From contig NC_087151.1 of the NCBI RefSeq assembly GCF_035594125.1, positions 19,739,253 to 19,803,252 on the forward strand: a stretch of DNA of 64,000 nucleotides, in the 5' to 3' direction. The DNA is from Scylla paramamosain (lineage: Eukaryota > Arthropoda > Malacostraca > Decapoda > Portunidae). The notes under the pieces were generated by a model. It was given only the letters and a program-made list of their open reading frames with translations. It was not told where the DNA came from and did no database searches. A program made the translations under genes and the position numbers. Below, in pieces: positions 13,070 through 24,990 of this stretch (position 1 is the first letter of the stretch; every line of letters begins with the position of its first letter).

Positions 13070-13670
13070 CTGTTAGTAAAAATGCAATACACAATGAATT
13101 TTTGGTAAATTTCAGTTATGTGAGTTATTAATCCCTATCCAAACTAAATGCATACCTCTCTCATTCTGAAATGTACTATTCATAAAAGTCATGGCCAGAT
13201 GACAGTCATTAGGATTTTTCTCACCTATAGTAAACTAAGGAGAACATAGCCTTGAAACAGTAATCTTCAAAGGTGGGTATCATTATTCCAAAACTTAACT
13301 TAATTACTCATTATTCCTTTGCTAATGAATTAAAACATTACTTGTTACTCCACTTCATCAGTGAAAAATGCAACACAAGTTACAGTCACTTTACTTTAGA
13401 CAAACTATGTAAATTTTAACCTGAACTTCAAAAACTGTATTGAATAAGTTACAAGAAAACATTAGAATGTAATTTTACCTTACCAAGGTAACAAAGTTAA
13501 AAGATTTATAACTTCAAAAATATCACTATCAGGCATTACTAGACACCATGCTTAAGTCAAATCAGAAGTTATTGACTCACTGACACTAGCTGGGGCATAG
13601 ACCACTGACAAATAGTTAAGTAAAACACCTTACGAAAAGTCGAGTGACAACTAACCGAGCTCAAACCTTC

Positions 13671-13673
<3 letters not shown>
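13070..13673. other. Intronic unique sequence upstream of the PANK4 linker exon
   Basis: AT-rich sequence with no repeat, ORF or motif that I can support. It is inferred to be intronic because it is bracketed by consecutive PANK4 exons. Confidence 0.5.

Positions 13674-13727
<54 letters not shown>
13673..13727. repeat. (CT)n microsatellite
   Basis: About 55 bp of CT dinucleotides in the intron of the PANK4-like gene. Confidence 0.97.
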
Positions 13728-13728
<1 letters not shown>

Positions 13729-13961
13729 ATACACAAAAACACACAGGAACATAGCTAGGTGATTTGCTGCCCAGGACAGACTTTCAATTTAGCATCCCTG
13801 CACCCTGTGCCATCTAATCTCTTGACCTTTGACTAAAACCTCTGGAATACCTTCTCAAGTTTTGTGCTTGTTTTCTTCTAAAAGTACAACACTAAACTCA
13901 AGAATCACAAAACTCAGGGTATCAAAAACACTGAGAAACTTTTACCCATCCCAGGCACATG

Positions 13962-14230
13962 ATCTAGAACTGTGCAAGTGTGTGTTTTGTTATCATACCT
14001 GGCATGATGCAACAATATGATGCTACTGCATCTAAAAGCAGTGTGAATGTGTGTACTATCCTTGCATCTGGTATGATGCAGAAGTGTGGTGCTGCTGCAC
14101 TTAGAACTGCATGAGTGTGTGTATATTGTTCTCATATCTAATGTGATGCAGTGGTGTGGCGATGCCACATCTAGAAGTGTGTGAGTGTGTGTGTATTTTG
14201 TCCTAGCATCTGGCATGGTGCACCACTGTT
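13962..14230. repeat. Degenerate tandem repeat, about 65-70 bp units, four copies
   Basis: Four diverged units share the order TGTGAGTGTGTGT, then TATC-type spacer, then ATCTGGTATGATGCA, then GTGGTGCTGCTGCA. In the minus-strand frame they read as repeated blocks of roughly 22 residues ending in LLHHAR or LLHHTR. This is an old minisatellite and not a recognised protein. Confidence 0.65.
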
Positions 14231-14699
14231 GTACTGCTACAGCATAATGCAAGAGTGCTGCAGTAGTGAGACACCTCTCATTTTTTTAAAGTTTTCCAAA
14301 ATGTGATAGCACTGTTACTGTTTAGTGTAACACCGTTCTTTCTCTCCCCCTGTCTTGCATGCAAGAGTGTTGAGGCAGGGTGAATGATGCCAGTAGTAGG
14401 AAGACATGACTCATATACAACAAAAGCATGAAACTCAAGGAGATAATGTACAAAAGTCAGGATAGTAAGAATTTAGGACTCAGCATGAAACTCAAGGGCA
14501 ACAAAACTCAGATAGCATGAAACTCAGGAGGGTACTGTATGTGATTAACTTCAGTGAGAATGAAAAGTCTAGAAAACTAATACACAGGCAAGCAAAAAAC
14601 ATGAAACAAAATTTGGGAAGACTGATAATACAGATTTCCATTTAATGAAATAATAGCAGAATAATTATAATAGAGTTGTCTAGTCTAGCCAATTAAGAA

Positions 14700-16150
14700 A
14701 CTCATCTTTGATTTTTTTTTTTGTACATTCCTACTTCATATCATCAAAGTTCAATTCTTCTGGCGTTTTGTTTTCACTGGAAAAAAAAATACCAGATTTC
14801 TCAAGTAGTTCTTAAGAATTTTAGTGTTGGAGGACTTCTTGCAAAAAATGCAAGGAGTGTGACAATGTTAGGGACTACACTCTCCAGCTTGGACTTTTCA
14901 ATGAACAATAAAAATTCACAGCTCTTACTGATTTTCTGTTTCATCAATAGAAGTAAAATGCTTCAGCCATTTTCTTTCAGTCAGAAATTGTTCTTTGTCA
15001 AAATCATCCTCAAGAAGATACAGTTGTCAAGCATAATCTTTTTTCAAAAGATTGGCTGGTGTCTGGAAATCATAGTTTCAGTAATGAGGTGAAGATGCTG
15101 AAATCTTGAAGATATTTCTAAGATGACTCTGTCCACTCCAGAACACATTTCTTTTCTCAGCTCAGCTTTATGTGACAAATTAGAAGCTTTTGCTGTTTAA
15201 GTTTCATCAAATATATGTATTTTCTTCTTATTTTCTGTTTAGCTTATCCACAGCAGTTCTCTCAAGTCTTTACTGGTGTTTTTGACATATCCAAGGGCAT
15301 TGTTGACATTTTCCTCCTTATTTCCAACCAAAAAGGGCAGCTTTCAGTTTCAAAATATCTGAGTTCTTTGTATGAAGTTATGCCTGAGCATCATTAATTT
15401 CAGGAAGAATGGCTCCCCAAAAGACAAGAAAACCCAAAAATAAAAATGATTGCAGTGCACCAACCAGGACACCAACAACAAGTCTTCTAATAGCATTATC
15501 TTCTTAACCAGTCAGCTGCTCTAGACTGGTCAGGAATTTGGGGAAATGATTTTAAACAACACCCACAGCATCACACCTTGCACTTGACCAAGTTTTCACA
15601 ATATGCTAAAGGCTTTGGCTGGTCACTAATTTTAAAACATCCAAACAATGAGTTGATGTAGAGAAAATGCAAACAAATGATCCTGTGTACAAAAAAGGTG
15701 ACAAGTAGTAGCAAGAAAAGCTGTATGTACTCCCACCAAATTCAATTAATTACCTGTACAAGCCATAAACTCTGTTTATCGGTTGATTTCTTGAATCTTT
15801 TTCTGAAAGCCTGAATACTATCCAGTCATCACAGTACCTCTATCACATGCTTGTCCTTAGCAAGATTTTATATCACTTTCCAATTTCTTCAAAGTTATGT
15901 TTTCAAGACTTTCTGCAGATCTACCATTCTACTCTTTGTTTTGACAAAGTCCAAGAATAACTCCTCAATCCTCACATTATCTCCTTCAATTATGACAGCA
16001 GAAGACTTGGCTTACTTGATCCTTGTGAGATATGGCTAGTGCTGTCAAAAATCCTGACAAAGTATTTAGCCTCTTTTTATGCCACTGGTAATTTTCTTTT
16101 GCGCACTTTCTGCCATGATGTCAATGAAATCAATTTCAAATACAGTTAGG
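14700..16150 (-). pseudogene. hAT-type (DUF4371/ZMYM1-like) transposase relic
   Basis: Minus-strand fragments in order resemble hAT transposases of the ZMYM1/DUF4371 group. EAKYFVRIFDSTSHIS near 16050 matches the VDSTPDIS segment holding the first catalytic Asp. SDIKSC.GQACDRGTVMTG..SG near 15840 matches the C.GQGYDGA.NMSG motif. ACTGN.LNLVGVHTA near 15740 matches the H.LNL segment, and SSARCDAVGVV near 15570 matches RWSARYDAVKA. The 3' part down to about 14700 is too decayed to align. There are many stops and frame changes. No terminal inverted repeats were identified. Confidence 0.65.
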
Positions 16151-16234
16151 TCACCATTAATGCAAGGATTCAGTTCTGTTAATGTTAGAGTTATAATGAA
16201 AGTAATGGCTGAGGCATATCCCCTGTGACAATGT

Positions 16235-17026
16235 GACTTTGTGACAATACTACCACTATGAACTACATTAATGAAATGGGTGGTACGAAATCATTAATTT
16301 GTGATGATATATCCACTTTGATTTGGGATTGGTGTGTAGAGAATAGGGCATGGATCACATGTTTGCACATTCTGGGTAGAGACAACATTTTGGCAGACAT
16401 TGCCTCTCGTAACTTTAATGATAGGCACGAATGGAAACTCAACGAACACATTTTCCGTGATCTTTGTAACATTTTTGGTACCCCTTCCATTGACTTGTTT
16501 GCATCCAGACTTAATAAGCAAGTTGCTTCATTTTGTTCATGGAAACCAGATCCTGAAGCAAAATTTTTTTATGCTTTCTCCTTAAATTGGGTACAGTTTC
16601 ACCCTTCTTATATTTCCCCCCCCTATTCTCTCTAATTGCTAGGTGTCTTCAAAAGATACATGCAGAACAGGCAAGGGGGTGGATGGTGGTACCACTGTGG
16701 ATGACTCAGCCCTGGATGGGAATGCTGCTTGGAATGTTAATTGACTACCCCAGGCCAATCACGAGCAGGAGAATCTATTGATGCACCCATCTCTAGCAGG
16801 GTCACACCCTATCATGAAACACACACGATTCATGGCATGTTTACTGTCAGGGAGACCTTGCAAGATCAAGGTGTTTCTGCAGCGGGTGCAGACATCATAC
16901 TTGCTTCATGGAAACCGAGCACTGCAAAACAGTACCAACCACATGTCAAGAGGTGGAAGCAGTTTTGTGCTAGATGGGACACCAACTTCCTTAATCCCAC
17001 TGCATCCAACATCATTAACTTTTTGA
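16235..17026 (+). pseudogene. DIRS polyprotein C-terminal part (RNase H end and following domain)
   Basis: This begins at the RNase H motif CDNTTTMNYI and includes HILGRDNILADIASR, which holds the last catalytic Asp. It then has the DIRS-typical segment IDLFASRLNKQV, PDPEA and PPYSL. A frameshift near 16625 moves the frame to LIARCLQKIHAEQARGW and VVPLWMTQPWMGM. A further stretch (HPIMKHTRFMACLLSG) stays open to 17026 while the recombinase N-terminus is encoded in another frame. The segment after RNase H is where DIRS elements carry a methyltransferase-like domain. I cannot confirm catalytic motifs. Confidence 0.75.
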
Positions 17027-17800
17027 CTGAAACATTTAATAGAAATGTGGGGTATGACAGCATTAACACAGCAAGGGGTGCCCTTTCATCACTGGGCATT
17101 GTTATTGATGGATGTAGAGCAGGGAACCACCCGCTGGTTAACAGATTCATGAAAGGGGTCTTCAACCTAAGAACATCCTCACCCAGGTATACTGAAACAT
17201 GGGATGTTCAACCTATTTTACAGAAACTAAGATCAATGTATCTCTTACAGGAATTGCCATTAAAGGACCTAACTCTAAAACTTGTCATGTTGATGGCACT
17301 CAAGCAGCCAGAGTACAAACTTTACAATTATTAGTGCTTCATGGCATGAATATAAGCAATGACTCTATTTCCATATTTTGGTAATATCAAACAATGTAGA
17401 CCTAACTTTAATATTAAAAGGGTGTAATTTCGGGCTTATTCTAAGGATGACCGTTTATGCGTATGTAAAACCTAGTTAGAATACATGGAAAGGACCCAAG
17501 ATCTAAGTCAAGGTGATAAACACGAGGATGCAAAATTGTTTGTTAGCTTTAGGAAACCACACAATGCTGTTTCCATAGACGCTATTGCACACTGGATAAA
17601 ATCAATGCTCTGTATGTCTGGTGTTGACACAAATAAATTCAAGGCAGGCAGTGTAAGGCCAGCTGCGGCATCGAGAGCTAAGGCTATGGTGGTGCCAGTG
17701 ACGTATCATGCAAAGGGTTGGTTGGTCAAGGGAGACCACATTCGCAAAATATTATGATAAGCACACTGCGACAAATTCAGATCTAATTTAGGATGCGGTA
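16741..17800 (+). pseudogene. DIRS tyrosine recombinase, frameshifted (copy 2)
   Basis: The N-terminal DNA-binding part is intact and shows ILASWKPSTAKQYQPHVKRW, NVGYDSINTARGALSS and AGNHPLVNRF. After 17300 a frameshift displaces the TQAARVQTLQLL segment that carries the first catalytic Arg. The catalytic core resumes near 17600 with KAGSVRPAAASRAKA, where the usual HxxR His is Gly. The Tyr motif TFAKYYDK survives in a shifted frame near 17735. In DIRS elements this enzyme integrates a circular DNA intermediate without a host-site duplication. Confidence 0.82.
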
Positions 17801-18001
17801 CTAGAATAAGCTGGGATCTATGGAATGTATTACATGCTTGTTAAGTATGTATTTATAGCAGTTACATAGTTTACATGTATATATTTATGTAATTAATTTT
17901 TCAGTTGAATAGACTTATGCTCAATGATGGAACTGATTGTTTTTTATTGATCCCAATTCTATACCGTCATCAAGGTCTGACACCCACATGGTTTCAAAGC
18001 C

Positions 18002-18354
18002 TCATGGGAAGGCTCCACTCCACAGAGGGTGATTTGGTGATGTAAAATTAATAAAGTACATGAGACTTACCTCAGGTCAGTTGAAGTGTGCTTATAATTT
18101 TATGAGGCAAATCACCTCTGCTGGAGGGGAGCTTTCACATGCCCATCACTCCCTCCCATTCCTACGACGTTACAATAATGCATAGTACTTTTAACTTTAT
18201 ATCATGTGGGTCATCATATTCTTCAAAGTCTGACAGCGTGATGTGGTAAAGCATATCTCATGTGAAAGCTCCCCTCCAGCAGAGGTGATTTGCCTCGTAA
18301 AATTACAAACACACTTCAATTGACCTGAGGTAAGTCTCATGTACTTTATTAATT
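18002..18354. repeat. DIRS copy 2: internal complementary region and right terminus
   Basis: The arm 18046-18141 (starting AATTAATAAAGTACATGAG) is complementary to 18259-18354 with only a few mismatches. Just before it, about 18002-18049 is complementary to a left terminus of the type AATTTTACATCACCAAATC, which is itself missing from this truncated copy. This is the same architecture as at 60966-61347. The right terminus also carries AGGTAAGTCTC. Confidence 0.85.
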
Positions 18355-19520
18355 TGTTGTGTTAAATCTTCCTTCCCTAAAGCCAAATTTCCCATCATTC
18401 AATTTGTTCTTGTCTTCTAGGTACTTTATCAACTTATCTTTAATTATTCTTTCACAAATCTTAGCAACCTCACTTATCAGGGACACTAGTCTATGATTCA
18501 AAGGTTCTTCCCGACATCCCCCTTTATAAATTGGGATAATGTCTGCTCTCTTTCAGTCTGTGGGGACTTTATCCTCAGCTAATGAGCTCATTATGATACT
18601 ATGTATCTTCTCAGCCAACTGCTACATTCCTTCAAGATCCAACTTGACACACCATTCGGCCCTGAGGCTTTTCTCACATCAGAATCCTCCATTATTTTTC
18701 TCACTTCTTGGAATGTAACTTGTATTTCTTCCAGGGAGTCTAGATGTTCTTCTACCCATTCATGTCTTCTAAATTCACTCTTTCTCATAAACACTGTCTG
18801 AAAAGAATTGTTCATAACTTCTGCCATTACTTCCTCATCTTCATACTTCTTGCCCTCCACCGTAAGTTTATTTATACCTTCCCTGTTTTTCAACTTGCTG
18901 TAAACATAACTATCTACTTTATAACATAACTATCTGTAAACTGTAAACATAACTATCTACATTATAACTATCAACTGCTTTCTATTAAACCAAAATTTAT
19001 CAGCAATCTCTCTCTTCCCCATTTTTGGGAACATATCCCTTGACTTCCTCAATTTAAATCTTAAGTAAACAAACATTTTTCCTCTATTCACTGTGCTTCA
19101 TTAAAAATGATCCCAGTCAGCTTCTTTAAAATATTTCCTCATTAGCGTAAAATTTGCTTTACTGTAAGTGTATCTCCCAATTTTGTGCTCTTCTCTTTTC
19201 CTCACTTTTCTTGTTTCATTTAATATCGACTCAACTACTGCATGATCACTTTTTTCTAGTCAGATTTTACATTTCACACTTTCTATTATTTCAGGCTCTT
19301 TAATAAACACTGGGTCGAGCCTTAATGGTTCATCAGTTCCTTGAAATTTTGTGTTTCTCTTTGACCCATTGCCATTTTTCCACCTTTTCCAATAACTTGC
19401 TTATTGTTTGTTCCATTGCTAGCACTCCTGTAAATCAATTTACCTGGCAGTTCCTCCTCTTCTTTTCTGAAGCCAGAAAAATCTACCATATCATGGCTAT
19501 TAGAGATGTCTTTTATTAAC
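18355..19520 (-). pseudogene. CR1-like LINE fragment a: ORF2 endonuclease end and RT start
   Basis: Minus-strand frames match the CR1-like family seen elsewhere in the window. An endonuclease tail (KWQWVNE-type, then LDPVFIKEPE) lies near 19300-19360, a SDHAVVES segment near 19240, a linker with EVMNNSFQTVFMRKSEF near 18800, and RT fingers KASGPNGVSSWILKEC near 18640. KRADIIPIYKGG and KFGFREGRF follow near 18370-18560. It stops at the DIRS copy 2 insertion. Its 5' side is occupied by a truncated jockey-like LINE. Stops and shifts are numerous. Confidence 0.78.
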
Positions 19521-20815
19521 TTTTTTTTTTTTATGTAAGAAGGACACTGGCCAAGGGCAACAAAAATCAATAAAAAAAATGCCTACTGAAATGCCAGTCC
19601 CGTAAAAGGGTCAAGGCAGTGGTCAAATATTGGTGGATAAGTGTCTTGAAACCTCCCTCTTGAAGGAATTCAAGTCATAGGAAGGTGGAAATACAGAAGC
19701 AGGCAGGGAGTTCCAGAGTTTACCAGAGAAAGGGATGAATGATTGAGAATACTGGTTAACTCTTGCGTTAGAGAGGTGGACAGAATAGGGGTGAGAGAAA
19801 GAAGAAAGTCTTGTGCAGCTAGGCCGCGGAAGGAGGGGAGGCATGCAGTTAGCAAGATCAGAAGAGCAGTTAGCATGAAAATAGCGGTAGAAGACAGCTA
19901 GATATGCAACATTGCGGCGGTGAGAGAGAGGTTGAAGACAGTCAGTTAGAGGAGAGGAGTTGATGAGACGAAAAGCTTTTGATTCCACCCTGTCTAGAAG
20001 AGCAGTATGAGTGGAACCCCCCCAGACATGTGAAGCATACTCCATACATGGACGGATAAGGCCCTTGTACAGAGTTAGCAGCTGGGGGGATGAGAAAAAC
20101 TGGCGGAGACGTCTCAGAACACCTAACTTCATAGAAGCTGTTTTAGCTAGAGATGAGATGTGAAGTTTCCAGTTCAGATTATAAGTAAAGGACAGACCAA
20201 GGATGTTCAGTGTAGAAGAGGGGGACAGTTGAGTGTCATTGAAGAAGAGGGGATAGTTGTCTGGAAGTTTGTGTCGAGTTGATAGATGGAGGAATTGAGT
20301 TTTTGAGGCATTGAACAATACCAAGTTTGCTCTGCCCCAATCAGAAATTTTAGAAAGATCAGAAGTCAGGCGTTCTGTGGCTTCCCTGCGTGATATGTTT
20401 ACCTCCTGAAGGGTTGGACGTCTATGAAAAGACGTACAAAAGTGCAGGGTGGTATCATCAGCGTAGGAGTGGATAGGACAAGAAGTTTGGTTTAGAAGAT
20501 CATTAATGAATAATAAGAAGAGAGTTGGTGACAGGACAGAACCCTGAGGAACACCACTGTTAATAGATTTAGGAGAAGAACAGTGACCGTCTACCACAGC
20601 AGCAATAGAACAGTCAGAAAGGAAACTTGAGATGAAGTTACAGAGAGAAGGATAGAAACCGTAGGAGGGTAGTTTGGAAATCAAAGCTTTGTGCCAGACT
20701 CTATCAAAAGCTTTTGATATGTCCAAGGCAACAGCAAAAGTTTCACCAAAATCTCTAAAAGAGGATGACCAAGACTCAGTAAGGAAAGCCAGAAGATCGC
20801 CAGTAGAGCAGCCTT
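19521..20815 (-). mobile_element. Jockey-like LINE, 5'-truncated (copy C)
   Basis: The A-tail appears as the T-run 19521-19532. Identity to copy B is very high to 20815, where it stops abruptly within the RT upstream of motif A. 5' truncation is normal for target-primed reverse transcription. It sits at the edge of CR1-like fragment a. Confidence 0.9.
19623..20815 (-). pseudogene. LINE ORF2 C-terminal part, open but truncated (copy C)
   Basis: An open frame covers RT motif A ([11 protein letters not shown]), motif B ([14 protein letters not shown]), motif C (YADDTT), the thumb and the C-terminal region. It has no stop until the natural end. It lacks the endonuclease and the RT fingers because the copy is truncated, so it cannot be functional. 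The absence of internal stops shows it is young. Confidence 0.88.
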
Positions 20816-20959
20816 CTGTACTTCACCATTGCAAGTAGTTTCAGCATGTCGGGTGGGAAGAGAGCTTTGTGTGAAACTTTAATATACAACATTCATGGCC
20901 AGGCATGGAACCCAGTCTCATGCTGCCTGGATAGGCATGTGGCTAGGACTCATTGGTGG

Positions 20960-21200
20960 CCTTCTTGGCCCAACTTCCTCAGGAAATGTACAGTAGGGTG
21001 CAGTCCTCATTGACACTTTCTTAGAATACAGTGGCGAGCATCAACTGTCTGCTGCTTATGACAGCTGGGCAGTGACATGCCTGTGTTGCTATTGTTTTAA
21101 TCAGTAATGGCCGCTAGAGTTCTTTTTACCCCAATTGAATCCAGATTAGATCCAGATCCAGATCAATGATCTAGAGCTGATCAGTGTTGTAAATAGAAGA
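20960..21200. repeat. Unclassified interspersed repeat (pairs with 43565-43745)
   Basis: It shares a run of similar phrases, in order and in the same orientation, with 43565-43745. These are GGTGGCCTTCT, TCAGGAAATGTA, GACAGCTGGG, TGTTATTGTT-like sequence, and GATCCAGATCAATGAT. No coding content or terminal repeats were seen. Confidence 0.65.
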
Positions 21201-21409
21201 TGCTTTAGATCTCCTACCTATTAGAGTTGCTACCGTGTCATCTTTGTTTACATCAGGACCGACCATCATCCCTACTTGAGGCTTTTTTCCGTTATTTCTG
21301 GACAGCATGCTCTAAAGTAGCTCCCTCACCCTACAATGCATCCTAGGCAAGAACACTTCAGTACATCACATGTGTGGGGCTGCAAAATAGCACACTATCT
21401 GTGATCTCC

Positions 21410-21718
21410 TGAGACACATCTTGTCTGCACCACGGCCTTGGTGTGTAATTCACCAAGGCCTGATCATGAAGAGACCCACAGCCACCAGCTGTTACCCTCT
21501 CAATGTGAGCTCAGAGCTCATTATTATTAATTACTGGGTAAGACTGTGACCTCACACACCACACACCCCATCCCCCTGGTCAGGGGGAGACTGTAACTAC
21601 CCTGCTTGTAAGTGGAAAAATCCCTGAGGTGACCAGTCCCAAGTAGGGTTCAAACTTATGTCAGCCATGGTGGCTAACACTGACTCAACCCCTTTACCAC
21701 TGAGCCATGAAGCAGTAT
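21410..21718 (-). mobile_element. tRNA-derived SINE
   Basis: On the minus strand the head reads TGGCTCAGTGGTAAAGGGG (A-box-like) and then GTTTGAACCC (B-box-like), as expected for a pol III promoter from a tRNA. The body shares TGTGTGGTGTGT and GAGCTCTGAGCTC with the next SINE. A perfect hairpin (GGCCTTGGTG / CACCAAGGCC) lies at about 21431-21457. No A-tail was recognised. Confidence 0.7.
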
Positions 21719-21769
21719 GATTCACCTATGGTCGTCTGCTGGTCACTAGCCAGCCATTCTCCTACGGAA

Positions 21770-22000
21770 AGAGCTCAGAGCTCATAGTAACTGATCTTTG
21801 GGTTGGACTGAGACCACTGACACACCACACACCAAGACAGCTAGGTCACAGCCCCTCAGGTTACATCCCATACCTACTTGCTGCTAAGTGAACGGGGACT
21901 ACACATTAAAAGGCTTGCCTATTTGCCTCGCTGCGTTCGGGATTTCAACCCAGGCCTTCTTGGTTGTGAGCCGAGCTTGCTAACCACTACACTATGCGGT
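21770..22000 (-). mobile_element. tRNA-derived SINE, second copy
   Basis: On the minus strand it begins GCATAGTGTAGTGGTTAGCA (A box) and has GGGTTGAAATCCC (B box) about 35 nt later, a clear tRNA-like head. The tail shares GTGTGTCAGTGGTCTCAGTCC and GAGCTCTGAGCTC with the SINE just downstream. Its 5' end abuts the (TG)n tract that terminates CR1-like LINE b. Confidence 0.78.
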
Positions 22001-22022
22001 GTGTGTGTGTGTGTGTGTGTGT
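21999..22022. repeat. (TG)n tract at the 3' end of CR1-like LINE b
   Basis: A short TG tract lies exactly where the LINE 3' terminus ends. Two 14-bp tandem copies of ATTTACCTAGTTGT follow it at 22022-22051. Confidence 0.9.
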
Positions 22023-22182
22023 ATTTACCTAGTTGTATTTACCTAGTTGTGTTTTACAGGAAAAGAGCTATGCTCATGCTGCCCTGTCTCCATATCTATA
22101 AGCATCCAGCTTAACTTTAAATTCGTAAATATTTTTTGCTTGAACCACTGTTTCATCTAAGTTGTTTCATATTTCTATGCTT

Positions 22183-24990
22183 CTATTTGGGAAAACATTT
22201 CTTGACAACTCTTCTACTTGCTGTTTTCCACAATTTCACTCCACATCCTCTTGTATCTCTTGAGTCCCATACAAATAAATTTTCTTTGTCAACTTGATCC
22301 TTACCCTTTAAAGCTCTGTATATAGCAATCAGGTCCCCTCTTTCTCTTCTCTCTTGTAATGATGGGAGCTTCAATTTTCTTAATCTTTCTTCATAGGTTA
22401 AATCCCTCAAACTTGGTACCAATTTGGTTGCAGCTCTTTGGATCCTTTCTATTTTCCTTATTTCCTTTTTATTATGGGATGACCAAACAATTGTGGCTTA
22501 TTCCAGTTTTGGTTGAATCACATATTCCATCAACTTTTTCATCATCTCTTCATCCATGTAAGCAAATGCCCCTGCCATCTTTCTTAGTAACTCATAAGTT
22601 TCCCCAACTATTTTGTTTACAGGTTTTCTAGTGAATATTATCACTTATTGTAATTCCCAAGTCTTTTTCTTATTTGGTTTTCTTAATTTCCACTCCTCCC
22701 ATGGTGTAGGAACTTGTCAATCTTCTTTTGCTTTTTCCTAATTCCATCACCTTGCATTTCTTTGCACTGAATTCCATTTCCCATTTCTTACTCCATTTAT
22801 ATATCTTATTTAGATCTTTCTGTAATATTTCACAATCCATATTGTTTTCCACTCTTTTCAATAATTTTGCATCATCTGCAAACAGACTTATATAACTGTC
22901 AACCTCATCCACCATATCGCTGACATACACCAGAAACATTACGGGGGCTAAGACTGTCACCCGTGGTATTCCACTTGTAACTCTACACCATTCTGATTTT
23001 TCTCCCTTTATTACTGTTCTCATTTCTCTATCCCTCGAGAAGTCTGTAATCCAATTCAGTGAGTTTCCTTGCAAACTCCCTATATTTTGAATTTTCCATA
23101 GCAGTCTCTGGTGTAGTACCTTATCAAATGCTTTTTTTAGGTCTAGATAAACACAGTCTGCCCAACCCTCTTTCTCTCTTGAATTATATCAACTGCTCTA
23201 CTATAAAAGCTCACTGAATTCATGACATAAGATCTTCCACTTCTGAAACCAAATTGTCTGTCAGCCAATGTATGTGTTTCTTCTAAATATTCCATCTATC
23301 TGTTTTTAACTATTCTTTCTGCTATTTTTGCCACCACACTTGTTAGGGACACTGGTCTGTAATTCAATGGATCTTCTTTATTACCTCCTTTCTAGAGGAA
23401 TTTTTTCCTTCCTTAAAAGAACATACTATGGTATTGTGTATACCTTCTGCCAGTTGTTCACAACATTCCTTAAGCATTCAGTTGGCCACTCCATCTGGTC
23501 CTTGAGCCTTACTTACATCCAAATCTTTCATAACCTTCTTAATTTCACTTATGTCCACTTGTATCCTCTCATCACATAGTCTCTGTGCCATGCTCTTTCT
23601 CCTTCAAATTTGCTTTCTTTGGTGAATACTGACTGGAAGCACTTGTTCATTAATTCTGCTTGTAGCCGTGTATCTTCGTATGTAATGTCATCTTTCATTA
23701 ATTTATCTATTGTTTGCCTGTTTTTCATCTTCCTATTCACATATCCGAAGAACAACTTTGGCTCATCTTTGCACTTGTTAACTATATCTTTCTCATAATT
23801 CCTTTCTTCATCTCTCAGGATTCTGATATATTCATTTCTTGCCTTCTTGAATTCTTCCCATTTCTCACTTCCTCCTTTTTTTCTCCATCTATTCCATGCT
23901 GCTTCTTTTTCTTTTCTTGCTGTTATACATCTCGTATTAAACCAATCTTTTTTTTCTTTTTCACTTCCTTTGTTTTGATCTTTGGTACATATCTACTGAC
24001 CCCTTCATTATCAGTTTCCATGAATATGTCTCACTTTTTGCATACTGCTTGCCGTGAACAGTTGTTTCTATTTAGCCGCTGCAAAATATTCCCTCAACCT
24101 GATAAAATCTGCTTTCCTGTAATTATAACTCACATTCTTGTAAATTTCATTCTTATTTTCTATTGGATCACTGCCTATACTGAATTCAATTAACAGATGC
24201 TCACTTTTACCTAGTGGGCACTGATAATTTATTCCTTCAATGATGTCCATTTCCTTTGTAAACAACAAGTCTAGCCTTGATGAATCTTCATTACCCCCAA
24301 ATCTTGTATTCTCTCCAATCCATTGGGTCATAGCATTTGTCATTATTGAATTTAGAAGCATATATCCCCATGACTCTTCTCCCCTGTCAGTGGTCCACTC
24401 TTCCGAGCATACCTCCTTGCAATTAAAGTCACCCATAAGTGTTATATTATTACTCTCTGCCAGTATTCTCTCCAAACAGTTACTAGTATCTCTTAACAAT
24501 AATTTATAATCCTCTTGTGTCCATGCATTCATCTTTGGGGGTACATATGCCACTGCAAAATCTCTTCTTCCTTCTCCTTTCCTTTTTGTTTTAATTCTAA
24601 TTACTTCCACCATTCCTTCTCCCATTTAAAGCTCTTCCACTGTTATACTCTTCTTTGTAAGTAACATGACTCCTCCCCCTTTCTTATTATTTCTATGTTT
24701 TATCCACACATTATAATTACTATTACCAATTCTTATATTTTCTGTTGTCTCATTTAGTTTTAACTTCAGTAATACCCATGATGTCAGGCTGCTTTATCTT
24801 AATGTAATTATTCAATTCTCCTAATGTTGATATCAAACCATTTATATTTGTATATGCCACTGTCCACTTTTTAATTTTCCATACATTATTTACATTTTCT
24901 GTTCTTTTTTTGTCAGATACCACTTCCTGAGCCTCTGGTCTTTTACCTTCCAATAGAACTTTTTTTCTCTTCCTCTTTTCTGTTCTCATT
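22183..24990 (-). pseudogene. CR1-like LINE ORF2 (endonuclease and RT), broken (copy b)
   Basis: Endonuclease pieces are present: TNINGL and ITEVKTK near 24750-24870, AYVPPKMNAW near 24530, LMGDFNCKEV near 24430, and RLDLLFTKE and LGKSEHLLIEF near 24200-24280. The RT has EKEGWADCVYLDLKKAFDK near 23130 (motif A), a decayed motif B (SGIPRVTVLAPVMF) near 22960 and FADDAKLL near 22870 (motif C). The C-terminal part (YEERLRKLKLPSLQERRERG) ends near 22183. At least five frame breaks separate these. The endonuclease keeps GDFN and a SEH where SDH is usual. Confidence 0.82.

Larger units (their letters stand above)
16235..18354 (+). mobile_element. DIRS-type retroelement, 3' half (copy 2)
   Basis: It starts abruptly inside RNase H at the third catalytic Asp (LCDNTTTMNYINEMGG). 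It continues through the post-RNase H region and tyrosine recombinase and has a complete 3' end. At the 3' end an internal complementary region (about 18002-18145) is complementary to the right terminus (about 18260-18354), as in the large copy at 56016-61347. The right edge AATT at 18351-18354 abuts a CR1-like LINE frame on the minus strand, which marks the insertion point. The missing 5' half is replaced by the hAT relic. It is more diverged than the large copy and broken by frameshifts. Confidence 0.85.

Noticed and set aside
21960..22000. Functional tRNA gene
   Set aside because: The A and B boxes belong to a SINE head; no complete cloverleaf or anticodon stem could be drawn.
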